Shown: positions 16,010-25,272, numbered from the stretch's first letter. The stretch: 64,000 nucleotides of DNA from Acidobacteriota bacterium (GCA_016192845.1 JACPTI010000093.1:20432-84431), one strand, 5' to 3'. Made by a program: numbers and translations. Notes: generated from the letters alone by a model not told the origin.

Positions 16010-16855
16010 CTACACCATCTGGTGGTCGAGCAGTTCCTGCCGCGCCGGTTCGGAGGCGACGCCCACCTCTGGCAGCACCGCGGCGAGGGCGTCGACCGAC
16101 GCCGGATCGAACTGGGTGCCGGCGTGCCGCCGGAGCTCCGCGAGCGCCTCGGCCGCGCCGCGCGCCGGGCGGTACGCGCGCGCGCTCGTGATCGCGTCGA
16201 ACGCATCCGCGACGTGAACGATGCGTGCGGCCACCGGGATCTCGTCGCCGCGCAGCCCGAACGGGTACCCGCCTCCGTCCGGGCGCTCGTGATGGAGCTC
16301 GACGATCGGGACATGCGGCGTGAGAAACGGCACCTGCCGGAGAATGCGCGCGCCGAGCGCCGGGTGCCGTTTCAGCTGCTCGAACTCCTCGGACGTCAGG
16401 ACACCCGGCTTCCGCAGCACCTCGTCGCTCACGCCGATCTTGCCGACGTCGTGGAGCAGCGCCCCCAGCCGGAGGATCTCGAGCTTCTCCGCTCCAAGCA
16501 GCATCTGGCGCCCCATGAGCACCGACAGCGCGCTGACGCGCTCGGAGTGCCCCGCGGTGTACGGGTCGCGGGCGTCGGGGGCGGCCGCGAGCGCGCGAAT
16601 CGCGCCGACGTCGAGCGCCGCCTTCAGGGTGGGGTTTTCGGCCAGCGTCGCGATCGCCGCGAGCTGTTCCTGCTGGCGCCGCGCTTCGAGCGCGGTAAAG
16701 ACCCGCTCGGCAACCCTGAGCTTTTCGATTTCCGCCGCGCGCACGCGGTCGCGCGCGTCGACCGTCAGCACCGTGAAGACGACCGAGAGGATCGCCGCGG
16801 ACGTGATGAACGTCACCGCCAGCGTGCGGGCGACGAGCCGCGGCGGCTTCTTCAT
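16010..16855 (-). CDS. Membrane-anchored HD-GYP domain c-di-GMP phosphodiesterase
   Basis: A 281-residue protein: one N-terminal membrane helix (LAVTFITSAAILSVVFTVLT), a short helical linker (~35-95), then a complete HD-GYP domain. Motifs: HSERVSALSVLMGRQ (~105), LLHDVGKIGV (HD pair, ~130-140), HPALGARIL, ELHHERPDGGGYPFGLRG (GYP segment, ~190), and HVADAFDAITSARAYR. These specify a di- or tri-metal phosphodiesterase that breaks cyclic di-GMP to GMP. The periplasmic sensor is unusually short, about one helix hairpin, compared with homologues that carry 150-200 residue sensors, so part may have been lost. It starts inside the stop of the cupredoxin gene (ATGA overlap), so the two are translationally coupled. 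Confidence 0.9.
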   Translation of the reverse strand: MKKPPRLVARTLAVTFITSAAILSVVFTVLTVDARDRVRAAEIEKLRVAERVFTALEARRQQEQLAAIATLAENPTLKAALDVGAIRALAAAPDARDPYTAGHSERVSALSVLMGRQMLLGAEKLEILRLGALLHDVGKIGVSDEVLRKPGVLTSEEFEQLKRHPALGARILRQVPFLTPHVPIVELHHERPDGGGYPFGLRGDEIPVAARIVHVADAFDAITSARAYRPARGAAEALAELRRHAGTQFDPASVDALAAVLPEVGVASEPARQELLDHQMV

Positions 16856-17583
16856 TGCTGCGGGACGGGGAGGACGAAATCGGTGGTCACGGCACGCCCC
16901 GCCTCGGCCCGCAGCGTCACGGTCGTGTCGCCGAGCCGCTCGTGCCACGCCGTCACCTGGAGGTCGCCGGGCGGCACGCCGTCCAGCACGAAGCGGCCGT
17001 TCTCGTCCGGCATCGCGAACCAGGGGTGGTCGAACACCATGACCGCCGCACTCATGTGCGAATGGATCTCGCAGAAGACCTTGACGATGCCCGGACGATC
17101 GAAGCGGACGCGGCGCGTGTCGCCGCGCGGATACCGGCCGAGGTTGAAGCTCCGCGCGCGCGAGAGCGAGAAGACGTTGTGGTAGATCAAATCGTCGTTC
17201 GGGAAATCGACCTCCGAGCCGACGGTCACCGCGACCACGCGCGGCGTGAACGTCTCGTTGCGCTGGCGGATCGAGACGTGCATCGGCGCCACGCCCCGGG
17301 GTCGCGTGTTGCGCAGGTAGATCACCACGTTCCGGCGCTCGGATTCGGGCGCGAGCGCGGGCCTGGGCACCGATCGCGTCGCGTACGCGGTCATCGGCCG
17401 GCGCGCCGCAACCGGTATGCCGATGTCGACGCGTCCCTGCACGGTGGCGGTGTCCTGCCCTTCGGCTCCGCTCAGAGCAAGCCCTTCGAAGCCGCTCAGG
17501 GCGAGCCCTTCGACGGCCACGACCAGGAGCGCCGCCATCCCCAACGCGCAGAGTTTGCGCGCTGGGGTGCTCGTCGCCTGCAT
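16852..17583 (-). CDS. Cupredoxin-like secreted protein with carboxypeptidase-regulatory-like tail
   Basis: A ~243-residue exported protein. The central domain has a type-1 copper ligand series: His in DDLIYHNVFS, then Cys, His and a nearby Met in VKVFCEIHSHMSAAVMVF. The C-terminal part (DENGRFVLDGVPPGDLQVTA) is a short carboxypeptidase-regulatory-like beta-sandwich. Copper electron transfer or copper binding in the periplasm is likely. Starts at 17622, 17613 and 17583 are all in frame; the last gives the cleanest signal peptide and is chosen. The signal region is partly encoded by a 24-bp tandem repeat (LALSGFEG/LALSGAEG). It heads the operon with the HD-GYP enzyme and the barrel protein, and is divergent from the M1 peptidase. 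Confidence 0.75.
   Translation of the reverse strand: MQATSTPARKLCALGMAALLVVAVEGLALSGFEGLALSGAEGQDTATVQGRVDIGIPVAARRPMTAYATRSVPRPALAPESERRNVVIYLRNTRPRGVAPMHVSIRQRNETFTPRVVAVTVGSEVDFPNDDLIYHNVFSLSRARSFNLGRYPRGDTRRVRFDRPGIVKVFCEIHSHMSAAVMVFDHPWFAMPDENGRFVLDGVPPGDLQVTAWHERLGDTTVTLRAEAGRAVTTDFVLPVPQQ
17458..17516. repeat. 24-bp direct repeat inside the cupredoxin signal-peptide region
   Basis: Two full copies (17458-17481, 17482-17505) and a third partial copy (to 17516) of CCCTTCG...CCGCTCAG.GC.AG. In the gene's frame each copy encodes about eight residues (GLALSGFE / GLALSGAE), lengthening the stretch between the hydrophobic core and the mature protein. The same word is a familiar dispersed intergenic repeat in many environmental genomes (recalled, not checked). 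Confidence 0.8.
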
Positions 17584-17650
17584 GCCGGGCCCCCGCCGGG
17601 CGTCGCACGTCATCGTTGGCATTCTAGTGGAATGTATAGTGGATACGTCG

Positions 17651-20206
17651 ATGCCGACGCTTTTCCTGGCAATCACCCTCGTGACCACCACGCTGACGGC
17701 ACAGAGCGGCAGCGAGCCTCCCGGTCGCGGGATTCCGGAGAGCCTCGCGCGCGCGCGAGCGGCGGCCGTGCGCGATCTCCGCTACGAGCTCGCCTTTGTC
17801 GTGCCCGACGATCGTGGCGAGCCCGTGCAGGGGCGTGCAGTGCTGCGCTTCAGGCTGGCGGCGCCGCACCGTCTCGTGCTCGACTTCGCACAGCCGCCCG
17901 AGCGGCTCCGGCACGTGCGCGTCGGCGGCGCCGACGTCGCGTTCACGCTCCACGACGGACACCTGACGATTCCGGCGTCGGCGACGAAGGCCGGAGACAA
18001 CGAGATCGCCGTCGAGTTCCTCGCGGGTGATGAACCGCTGAACCGCGATCCCGAGTTCCTCTACACGCTGTTCGTGCCGGCGCGCGCCCACCGCGCGTTC
18101 CCGTGCTTCGATCAGCCCGATCTCAAGGCGCGCTATACGCTCACGCTCGAGATTCCGGCGGGCTGGCAGGCGGTCTCGAACGCGGCGGCCGTCGCGACCG
18201 AGGCGGCTGAGCGGCGTACCCGCATCCGGTTCGCCGAGACGCCGCCGATTCCCACGTACCTGTTCGCCTTCGTCGCCGGCCGGTTCTCCGTCGAGACGGC
18301 TGAGCGGAACGGGCGCCCGTTCCGCCTGTTCCACCGCGAGACCGACGTCGCCAAGGTGGCGCGCAACCGGGAGGCGGTGTTCGACCTGCATGCGGCCGCC
18401 CTCGCGTGGCTCGAGGAGTACACCGGCATCCCGTATCCCTTCGGCAAGTTCGACTTCATCGCGTTGCCCTCGTTCCAGTTCAGCGGGATGGAGCACCCGG
18501 GCGCCGTCTACTACAACGCGGCGTCGCTGCTCGTCGAGGAGTCGGCCACGCAGAACCAGCTCCTCGCGCGCGCCGGCGTCATTGCGCACGAGACGGCGCA
18601 CATGTGGTTCGGCAATCTCGTCACGATGCGCTGGTTCAACGACGTCTGGATGAAAGAAGTATTCGCGAACTTCATGGCGGCGAAGATCGTGAATCCGCTC
18701 TTCCCGCAGGTGAACCACGAGCTGCGCTTTCTGCTGGCGCACTATCCCGAGACGTATCAGGTGGATCGCACCGCGGGCGCCAATCCGATCCGGCAGGGGC
18801 TGGCGAATCTCGACGAAGCCGGGCAGCTATACGGGGCCATCATCTACGGCAAGGCACCGATCGTGATGCGACAGCTCGAGATGATCGTGGGGGAGCGTGC
18901 CTTCCGCGACGCCCTTCGCGAGTACCTGAAGACCTACCGGTTCGGAACCGCGACGTGGCTCGACCTCGTCCGGATCCTCGATGCACGCACGCCGGAGAAC
19001 CTCTCGGCCTGGAGCCGCGCGTGGGTGGAGGAGCGCGGGCGGCCGGAGTTCACCAGCACGCTGCGCACCGGGCGCGGCCGCGTGTCGCGTCTGACGCTCA
19101 CGATGAGCGATCCGCTCCGGCGCGGTCTCGTGTGGCCACAGCGGCTGCGAGTGGGCCTCGGATATGCCACCGGCATCCGCGAGGTGCCGCTGTACATCGA
19201 CGGACGCACGACGCGCGTGCGCGAGGCGGAACGGCTGCCGCCGCCGCTCTTCGTGCTGCCGAACGCGGGCGGTCTCGGCTACGGCCTGTTCCTCCTCGAC
19301 GAGACGAGCCGGACGTACCTGCTGGGACACATCGAGACCATTGCCGACCCGCTGACGCGCGGGAGCGCCTGGGTCACGCTCTGGGAGAACCTGCTGGAGG
19401 CGGCCGTCACGCCCGGCGGCTTTCTCGACGCCGTGATGCGCTCGCTGCCGCGCGAGTCGGACGAGCAGAACGTGCAGCGCGTGCTCGCCTACACGACGCG
19501 GGCGTTCTGGCGGCACCTGCCGCCCGAGGAACGCGCCCGCCGCGCCCCCGCGCTCGAGGCGATGCTGCGCGCGGGCATCGAGCGCGCGCCGACGACGAGC
19601 GCGAAGGCGGCGTGGTTCGCCGCGTTCCGCGACGTGGTGCTCACGCCGGCCGGCGTGCAGTGGCTCGAGGCGGTCTGGCGCCGTCAGGAGGGGATTCCGG
19701 GACTGACGCTGGCCGAAACCGACGAGATCGCGATGGCGCTGGAGCTGGCGGTGCGGGAGGTGCCCACCTGGCGCGACATCCTGCAGGCGCAGCACGATCG
19801 CATCCAGAACTCCGACCGGAAGGCGCGATTCGCGTTCGCGATGCCGGCGCTTTCGGCGGACCCTGCGGAGCGCGAGCGGGCGTTCGCGCGCCTCCGCCAA
19901 GTGGAACACCGGCGCCGCGAGCCGTGGGCGATCGAGTCGCTCGCGTATCTCAACCACCCGCTGCGCGACCCGCACGCGCGCCGGTTTCTGCGGCCGGCCC
20001 TCGAGCTGCTGCGCGAGATCCAGCAGACCGGTGACATCTTCTTCCCGGCGCGCTGGACCGAGGCGGTGCTCGGCGGCCACCGATCGCCCGAAGCGGCCGC
20101 CATCATCCGCGACTTCCTCGGCCGGGAGTTGCAGTACCCGCAGCGGCTGCGCTGGACGATTCTGACGGCGGCCGACGAATTGTTTCGGGTAGCCGGGCCG
20201 ACCTGA
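17651..20206 (+). CDS. M1-family zinc metallopeptidase (aminopeptidase N-like), exported
   Basis: An 851-residue protein with a short signal peptide and the M1 domain order: N-terminal beta-saddle, catalytic domain, C-terminal helical domain. Zinc motif HETAH at residues 313-317 with the third ligand Glu336 (exact X18 spacing), followed by NDVWMKEVFANF. The exopeptidase motif, GAMEN in classical members, reads GMEHPG at ~279-284, a variant seen in some bacterial M1 enzymes, and the catalytic Tyr candidate lies in LYGAIIYGKAP (~400). Expected role: removal of N-terminal residues from peptides in the periplasm. ATG at 17651 follows TATAGT by 10 nt; there is no clear ribosome site. Divergent from the cupredoxin operon. 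Confidence 0.9.
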   Translation: MPTLFLAITLVTTTLTAQSGSEPPGRGIPESLARARAAAVRDLRYELAFVVPDDRGEPVQGRAVLRFRLAAPHRLVLDFAQPPERLRHVRVGGADVAFTLHDGHLTIPASATKAGDNEIAVEFLAGDEPLNRDPEFLYTLFVPARAHRAFPCFDQPDLKARYTLTLEIPAGWQAVSNAAAVATEAAERRTRIRFAETPPIPTYLFAFVAGRFSVETAERNGRPFRLFHRETDVAKVARNREAVFDLHAAALAWLEEYTGIPYPFGKFDFIALPSFQFSGMEHPGAVYYNAASLLVEESATQNQLLARAGVIAHETAHMWFGNLVTMRWFNDVWMKEVFANFMAAKIVNPLFPQVNHELRFLLAHYPETYQVDRTAGANPIRQGLANLDEAGQLYGAIIYGKAPIVMRQLEMIVGERAFRDALREYLKTYRFGTATWLDLVRILDARTPENLSAWSRAWVEERGRPEFTSTLRTGRGRVSRLTLTMSDPLRRGLVWPQRLRVGLGYATGIREVPLYIDGRTTRVREAERLPPPLFVLPNAGGLGYGLFLLDETSRTYLLGHIETIADPLTRGSAWVTLWENLLEAAVTPGGFLDAVMRSLPRESDEQNVQRVLAYTTRAFWRHLPPEERARRAPALEAMLRAGIERAPTTSAKAAWFAAFRDVVLTPAGVQWLEAVWRRQEGIPGLTLAETDEIAMALELAVREVPTWRDILQAQHDRIQNSDRKARFAFAMPALSADPAERERAFARLRQVEHRRREPWAIESLAYLNHPLRDPHARRFLRPALELLREIQQTGDIFFPARWTEAVLGGHRSPEAAAIIRDFLGRELQYPQRLRWTILTAADELFRVAGPT

Positions 20207-20238
20207 AGGTGGGCCCTGACGAAAGAGGTGCAAAGAAG

Positions 20239-21069
20239 ATGATCAGGGTCATCGACCTCGAGACCAAGACCAGGACCCCGATTCTCGAAGGGCATGTGAG
20301 GAACATTCTCGTCCCGTCGGAGGACGGGACCAGGGTTCACGTCGCCGTCAAGGAAGTTAATCCGGGGAAGACCTGTCGCCTGGCGCCCAGTGACAGGACA
20401 CAGGTGGTGTACATCCTGGAAGGGAAAGACGGCAGAGTCACTCACACCAGGGCGGGCACCACTGCCGAATACGCGGCCCAGCGACGCACGGGGGTCTATC
20501 TGGAGCCGTCGGAGGAAGCCACGGTCACGGCGTCTGGAACTCCCCTGGCGCTGTTGCTCGTGACCGTGCCCAAGCACACGGGCAAGCCGACAGGCAACGA
20601 TTCGCCGGCCGGCTACTTCTTCGAAGAGGCAAAGCTCCGGGCGCTGATCGACGAGAAAGGCTTCCGGGAGCGGACCTTCTGGGTCAACAAGGAAACCGGC
20701 CTGTCCGACTCCTGGGACCTGCAGCTTGGCCGCATGCACTACGGGCCGCATGCGCACTCCCCGCGGCACGTCCACCACCCGTCGAAGACCAGTCCGATCT
20801 CGCCGGAGCACTTCTACCTGATTGAAAAGGGCACCGGCGAAGTGAAGCACGACAGCGGGAGTCTTCCCGTCGGTCCCGGCAGCCTGGTGTTCATCCCGGC
20901 CGGCGAATGGCATCAGCTAATCGCCTCCGAGACCGGTTTCGATTACATCGAATTCCAGGCGCCCTTCGACTTCGCGACCAAGATGGATCACGATCCCCTG
21001 GGGAAGAACTGGTACATCAAGGGCACTGACGACGGCACGGGGAAGCCCAGGCTCTGGGTTCAGAGCTAA
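20239..21069 (+). CDS. Bicupin protein
   Basis: A 276-residue protein with two cupin folds. The first (about 35-120) is degenerate, keeping only the beta-roll pattern (TQVVYILEGKDGRVTHTR). The second (about 160-250) has a metal-binding motif: YGPHAHSPRHVHHP supplies several histidines, EHFYLIEKGTGEV the glutamate, and FIPAGEWHQLI the final histidine. A metal-dependent dioxygenase or isomerase role is possible, but no substrate can be named. AAAGAGGTG 9 nt before the ATG fixes the start; the frame itself continues ten codons upstream. It follows the M1 gene by 32 bp in the same direction. Its stop codon touches repeat island R3. Confidence 0.75.
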   Translation: MIRVIDLETKTRTPILEGHVRNILVPSEDGTRVHVAVKEVNPGKTCRLAPSDRTQVVYILEGKDGRVTHTRAGTTAEYAAQRRTGVYLEPSEEATVTASGTPLALLLVTVPKHTGKPTGNDSPAGYFFEEAKLRALIDEKGFRERTFWVNKETGLSDSWDLQLGRMHYGPHAHSPRHVHHPSKTSPISPEHFYLIEKGTGEVKHDSGSLPVGPGSLVFIPAGEWHQLIASETGFDYIEFQAPFDFATKMDHDPLGKNWYIKGTDDGTGKPRLWVQS

Positions 21070-21179
21070 ACAAGTCACAAGTCACAAGTCACAAGTCAGA
21101 AATCAGAAATCAGAAATCACAACGCTGGTGCTCAGGTCAGTTGTGCTTGTGACTTGTGATTTCTGACTTGTGACTTGTT
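21069..21179. repeat. Inverted heptamer island R3 (AAGTCAC / GTGACTT)
   Basis: The left arm is strictly heptameric: AAGTCAC three times, AAGTCAG, AAATCAG twice, AAATCAC. The right arm (21142-21179) is the complement (GTGACTT, GTGATTT, CTGACTT, GTGACTT). The outermost 16 bp (AACAAGTCACAAGTCA and TGACTTGTGACTTGTT) pair perfectly. The right arm is translated: it encodes the last ~14 residues of the MetE-like gene on the minus strand (TSHKSEITSHKHN). Shares the word and a CACAACGCTG core with island R7, 29.6 kb away. Confidence 0.9.
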
Positions 21180-22363
21180 GCGGCCGCGCCCCAGAGCTGC
21201 CCGGTCGCGAGGCGCGCGCCTTCAGCCAGCGCCTCGAGCTTGGCCCACATCACGGTGGGGTGCACGCGGCGGTTCAGCTCCTCCTGCGCGAAGCCGCAGT
21301 CGGTGCCGGCAATCAGGTTCTCGCGCCCGACGCACGACGCAAAGCGAAGGAGGCGCTCGGCAATCAGCTCCGGGTGCTCCACCACATTGGTGCCGTGGCT
21401 GACGACGCCCGGCACGAGGATCTTGCCGGCCGGCAGCTTCACCTCCTGCCAGACCTTCCACTCGTGCTCGTGGCGCGGGTTGGCTGCCTCGATCAGGTAC
21501 GCCCCGGCATTCACTTTGAGAATCAGATCGACGATCTTGCGCAGCGGGACGTCGGTCGTGTGCGGCCCCGGCCAGCTCCCCCAGCACACGTGGTACCGGA
21601 TGCGATCGGGGGGGATCCCTTCGAGCGCATGGTTCAGGATATCGACGTGGCGCGCGAGCCACCGGTGGTAGTCGTCGAAGGTCGCCGGCGGCACCATCCG
21701 GTCGTACGTCACCGCCGCGCGGGCATCGTCAACCTGCAGCAGGAACCCGGCATCGACGATGGCGCGGTACTCCGTGCGCAGCGCTTCGGCGAGCGCGACG
21801 ACCAGCTCCTCGTCATTCTTGTAGTACTCGTTCCGCCGGTCCGGGATGGCGCTCGACGGCGCCGCCACCGGCAGGAACGCTTCGTCTATGCCCTCGGCCG
21901 CAGTCGCGGCCTTAAGGTTGTCGATATCGCGCTGCAGCTCGAACAGCCCGTTGTACCGGATCGGCCCGACGCAGACGGCATCGAACCTGGTGACGTTCGA
22001 CCACTCCCTGCCGTCGCCGCGCCCCTCCAGCTCGGCGTAGAACTCCTGGAACCGGGCGCGGTCGGCGCCGCGGGCGAACGGGTTCGCGCCCTTCACCTCG
22101 CGCATCTCGAAGCCGCTCAGCCGCTTCAGCACGTACAGCGACCAGCTCGTCGACTTGCCGAACTCGCCGTCGTTCGGGATGTCGATGCCGGCGTTGACCT
22201 GCTGGCGGACGACCTGATCGACGGCGTCCCGGAGCGTCTTCTTGAACGCCAGTTCATCGATCGGCTCGCCCTTCTGGCGCTTGCGGGCGAACTCGAGCAG
22301 CTGGGGCGGTCGGACGAGGCTGCCGGTGTGGGTCGTCAGGATGCGCGTCGTGCTGCGTTTCAT
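21137..22363 (-). CDS. MetE-like (cobalamin-independent methionine synthase C-terminal domain) methyltransferase
   Basis: A 408-residue protein made of a single UROD/MetE C-terminal barrel. Landmarks: TRILTTHTGSLVRPPQLLEF at the start, DIPNDGEFGKSTSW, AVCVGPIRYNG, YHVCWGSWPGPHTTDVPL (zinc His and Cys) and LIAGTDCGFAQEEL (second zinc Cys). Stand-alone proteins of this type transfer or accept methyl or alkyl groups on thiols; they are related to MetE but lack its N-terminal half, so the substrate may differ from homocysteine. The last ~14 residues come from repeat island R3 and are outside the family fold. AGGAG 5 nt before the ATG and a TATAAT -10 box at 22386-22391 support the start. Confidence 0.85.
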   Translation of the reverse strand: MKRSTTRILTTHTGSLVRPPQLLEFARKRQKGEPIDELAFKKTLRDAVDQVVRQQVNAGIDIPNDGEFGKSTSWSLYVLKRLSGFEMREVKGANPFARGADRARFQEFYAELEGRGDGREWSNVTRFDAVCVGPIRYNGLFELQRDIDNLKAATAAEGIDEAFLPVAAPSSAIPDRRNEYYKNDEELVVALAEALRTEYRAIVDAGFLLQVDDARAAVTYDRMVPPATFDDYHRWLARHVDILNHALEGIPPDRIRYHVCWGSWPGPHTTDVPLRKIVDLILKVNAGAYLIEAANPRHEHEWKVWQEVKLPAGKILVPGVVSHGTNVVEHPELIAERLLRFASCVGRENLIAGTDCGFAQEELNRRVHPTVMWAKLEALAEGARLATGQLWGAAATSHKSEITSHKHN

Positions 22364-22459
22364 GGAGCTCCTGGCGCGAAGGTGAATTATAGCGTTTCGG
22401 TCCTCGCTCCTTTCGGTTCGGCTAGAATCGCGACGGATATCCACGAGGTGATCGTCTAG

Positions 22460-23803
22460 GTGCGCGTCGTCATCATCGGCGGCGGCGAGATCGGGTTTGC
22501 GCTGTCGCAGACCCTGTCGCGGCAGCACGAAGTGTTCGTGGTCGACCACGCGCCGGAGGTAGCGGCGCGCTTCGAGGCGCTCGACGTGCAGTTCGTGCTC
22601 GGGAGCGCCACCAGTCCCGACGTGCTCGCGCACGCGGGCATCGCCGGGGCCGACGTGCTCGTTGCCGCCACCGGCCTCGACGAGGTGAACATCGTCGCGT
22701 GCGCGATCGCGCGCCGGCTCGGCGCGCCGCGCGCCTACTGCTTCGTCTCGCGCGAGGAGTTCCTCGAGCTGCACGACCAGCAGGGGCTCGCCCAGTTCGG
22801 CATCGACCGGGTGATCTGGCCTGAGGCGGAGCTCGCGGCCGACATCGAGCGGATCATCCGCGCCCCCGGGGCGCTCGACGCCGAAAGCTTCGCCGACGGC
22901 GCCATCCGGCTGATCGAGTACCGCCTCGACGCCGGGTCGACGCTCGCCGGCCACCGGATCGCGGATCTCCACCTGCCGCACGGGTGCCTGATCGTCGCGG
23001 TGCGGCGCGGCGACTCGTTCTTCATCCCGCGCGGCGCGAGCGACCTCGCCGTCGGCGATCGGATGGTCGTGATGGGAACGCCGGAGGCGCTGCGCGAGGT
23101 GGCCCGCCGCACGACGGCCCTCGCCATGGACGGCGCGCGGCAGCGGGTGACCATCATCGGGGGCGGCGACGTCGGCCTGCGCATCGCGGAGCGGCTCGAC
23201 GAAACTGACGCCGCCGCCGTCACGGTCATCGAGCGCGACCCGGAGCGGGGCGAGATGATTGCCGGGCGGCTCCGCCGCGCGCTCGTCCTGAACGGCGACG
23301 GCACGGATCTGGAGCTGCTGCAGGCGGAGGACATCGGCCGGAGCGACGTGCTCGTCTCGGTCATCGACAACGACGAGCGGAACCTGTTCGCATCGCTGCT
23401 CGGGCGGCAGCTCGGCGTGCGGCGGATCATCACGCGCGTGAGCAAGCGCGCCAACCTCCGCCTCTTCGAGCGCGTCGGCATCGACGTGGCGATCTCGGCG
23501 CGCGCCGCGGCGGTGGCCTCCGTGCTGCACCAGATCCAGGGGGGCGCCACGCGGCTGCTCGCGCTGGTGGAGCAGGGCGCCGGCCGCATCCTGGAGCTGG
23601 AGGTGCCCGAGGGGTACGCGCCGCGGGCGCTGCGCGATCTGGCGCCGCCGCTCAACAGCATCGTCGGCGCGATCGTTCGCGCGTCGCACGCCATCGTGCC
23701 GCGCGGCACCGACCGGATCGAGGCCGGCGATCGGCTCATCGTGTTCACCACCCACGAGGCCGCCGACCGGGTGCGCAACTACTTCACCGGCGTGAAGGCC
23801 TAG
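22460..23803 (+). CDS. trkA: Trk potassium uptake regulatory subunit TrkA
   Basis: A 447-residue peripheral protein with two tandem RCK units, each a Rossmann fold plus TrkA-C domain. The first nucleotide motif is VVIIGGGEIGFAL at the start with Asp in VFVVDHAP; the second is VTIIGGGDVGLRIAE (~230) with Glu in VTVIERDP. TrkA-C regions lie at ~135-215 and ~365-440 (IVPRGTDRIEAGDRLIVFTT). It binds NAD(H)/ATP and gates the membrane subunit encoded 1 bp downstream. GTG start; a TAGAAT box lies at about 22430. It is divergent from the MetE-like gene. The length of two RCK units is the standard for proteobacterial-type TrkA. Confidence 0.93.
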   Translation: MRVVIIGGGEIGFALSQTLSRQHEVFVVDHAPEVAARFEALDVQFVLGSATSPDVLAHAGIAGADVLVAATGLDEVNIVACAIARRLGAPRAYCFVSREEFLELHDQQGLAQFGIDRVIWPEAELAADIERIIRAPGALDAESFADGAIRLIEYRLDAGSTLAGHRIADLHLPHGCLIVAVRRGDSFFIPRGASDLAVGDRMVVMGTPEALREVARRTTALAMDGARQRVTIIGGGDVGLRIAERLDETDAAAVTVIERDPERGEMIAGRLRRALVLNGDGTDLELLQAEDIGRSDVLVSVIDNDERNLFASLLGRQLGVRRIITRVSKRANLRLFERVGIDVAISARAAAVASVLHQIQGGATRLLALVEQGAGRILELEVPEGYAPRALRDLAPPLNSIVGAIVRASHAIVPRGTDRIEAGDRLIVFTTHEAADRVRNYFTGVKA

Positions 23804-23804
23804 C

Positions 23805-25271
23805 GTGCGCCTCGCGGTCGTCGTTCACGTCACCGGCACGCTGGTCCGGCTGTTCGCGCCCGCGCTCATCGCGCCGGCGGCGGTGGCAGCGCTGTACGAC
23901 GAGCGCCGCGACGTCATCGGGTTTCTTGTCGCCTTCGTCGCCGCCGCGCTGCTCGGCACGCTGATGCGCCGGGCGGGCGGGCCCGGCGCGGGCGACATCG
24001 AAGGGATCCGCCGCATCGACGGCATGGCGATCGTCGCCGGCACCTGGCTGCTCATCGCGCACCTTGGCGCGATCCCGTACGTCTGGGCCGGGCTCGCGCC
24101 GATCGACGCGCTGTTCGAGGCGATGTCGGGCTTTACCACGACCGGCGCGACCGTGTTCACCGACTTCACGGCCTTCGGCCGAGGCATCTTCTTCTGGCGG
24201 GCGCTCACACAGTGGGTCGGCGGCCTGGGCGTGGTGGCGCTGGTCGTCGCGGTGCTGCCGCGGCTCGCGATCGGCGGCCGCGAGCTGTTCTTTGCCGAGG
24301 CGGCCGGTCCGACCGACGAAAAGCTGACGCCGCAACTGCGCCAGACGGCAATTGCATTGTGGAGCGTCTATATCGGCCTGACGCTCGCGGAAATCAGCGC
24401 GCTGGCGCTCGCGGGCATGTCGCTGTTCGACGCGATCTGTCATGCGTTCACAACGATGGCGGCCGGCGGCTTTTCACCGCACCCGCGTTCGATCGCCGGC
24501 TACAACAGCGCGGCGATCGACTGGATCGTTACCGTGTTCATGTTCGCCGCCGGAGCGAACTTCGCCGTCCAGTACCGCGCCGCGCGCGGCAGCCGCGTGG
24601 CGCTCGTGCAGGACGATGAGTTCCGCGCGTACACCGGCGTGGTCCTCATCGCTACCGTTGCCGTGTTCGGCGTTCTGCTCTGGGACGGCCTCGGCGCCGC
24701 CGGGGCGCTGCGGCACGCGGCGTTCCAGGTGGTCTCGATCCTGACGACGACCGGATACGCCAGCGCCGACTTTCAGCTCTGGAGTGACCAGGCGAAGATC
24801 GTCCTCCTGCTGCTGATGTTCATCGGCGGCTGCGCGGGGTCTGCCGCAGGCGGCCCGAAGGTCGTCCGGCACGTGCTGATGGCGCGGCTCACGCTGCGCG
24901 AGCTGCGGCGCACGCTGCATCCGCGCAGCGTGCTCCCGGTCAAGCTGGGCGGCCGCGTCGTGCCGGAGCACATCCTGCGCGACGTGCAGGTGTTCATGCT
25001 GTTCTATCTCCTGGCATTCGCGGTCGGCACCGCCATCGTCATCGCGCTCGGCGCCGATCTCGTGACCGGGATCACGTCGAGCATCGCCTGCCTGGGGAAC
25101 ATCGGCCCCGGGTTCAACGCCGTGGGGCCGATGGCGAGCTTCGCGGATCTGCACCCGATCAGCAAGATCGTGCTGACGCTGCAGATGTGGATCGGCCGCC
25201 TCGAGGTGATGACGGTCCTGGTGTTCCTGCGGCTGGAGCCGTGGCGCGCCGCGCGCTGGGGCGCGGCGTGA
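23805..25271 (+). CDS. trkH: Trk potassium uptake membrane subunit TrkH
   Basis: A 488-residue polytopic protein, ten or more hydrophobic segments. The four selectivity-filter loops of the SKT superfamily are visible: MSGFTTTGATVF (~108), FTTMAAGGFSPH (~215), SILTTTGYASAD (~312) and ACLGNIGPGFNA (~427), each with the conserved Gly. K+ moves through this pore under control of TrkA. It begins with GTG one base after the trkA stop, so the genes are cotranscribed. The final residues meet the end of the converging slipin gene with 1 bp between. The family and pairing are unambiguous. Confidence 0.93.
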   Translation: MRLAVVVHVTGTLVRLFAPALIAPAAVAALYDERRDVIGFLVAFVAAALLGTLMRRAGGPGAGDIEGIRRIDGMAIVAGTWLLIAHLGAIPYVWAGLAPIDALFEAMSGFTTTGATVFTDFTAFGRGIFFWRALTQWVGGLGVVALVVAVLPRLAIGGRELFFAEAAGPTDEKLTPQLRQTAIALWSVYIGLTLAEISALALAGMSLFDAICHAFTTMAAGGFSPHPRSIAGYNSAAIDWIVTVFMFAAGANFAVQYRAARGSRVALVQDDEFRAYTGVVLIATVAVFGVLLWDGLGAAGALRHAAFQVVSILTTTGYASADFQLWSDQAKIVLLLLMFIGGCAGSAAGGPKVVRHVLMARLTLRELRRTLHPRSVLPVKLGGRVVPEHILRDVQVFMLFYLLAFAVGTAIVIALGADLVTGITSSIACLGNIGPGFNAVGPMASFADLHPISKIVLTLQMWIGRLEVMTVLVFLRLEPWRAARWGAA

Positions 25272-25272
25272 C

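Noticed and set aside
21069..21179. CRISPR-like array
   Set aside because: Units of 7 nt with no spacers, inverted between arms; no cas genes anywhere in the window.
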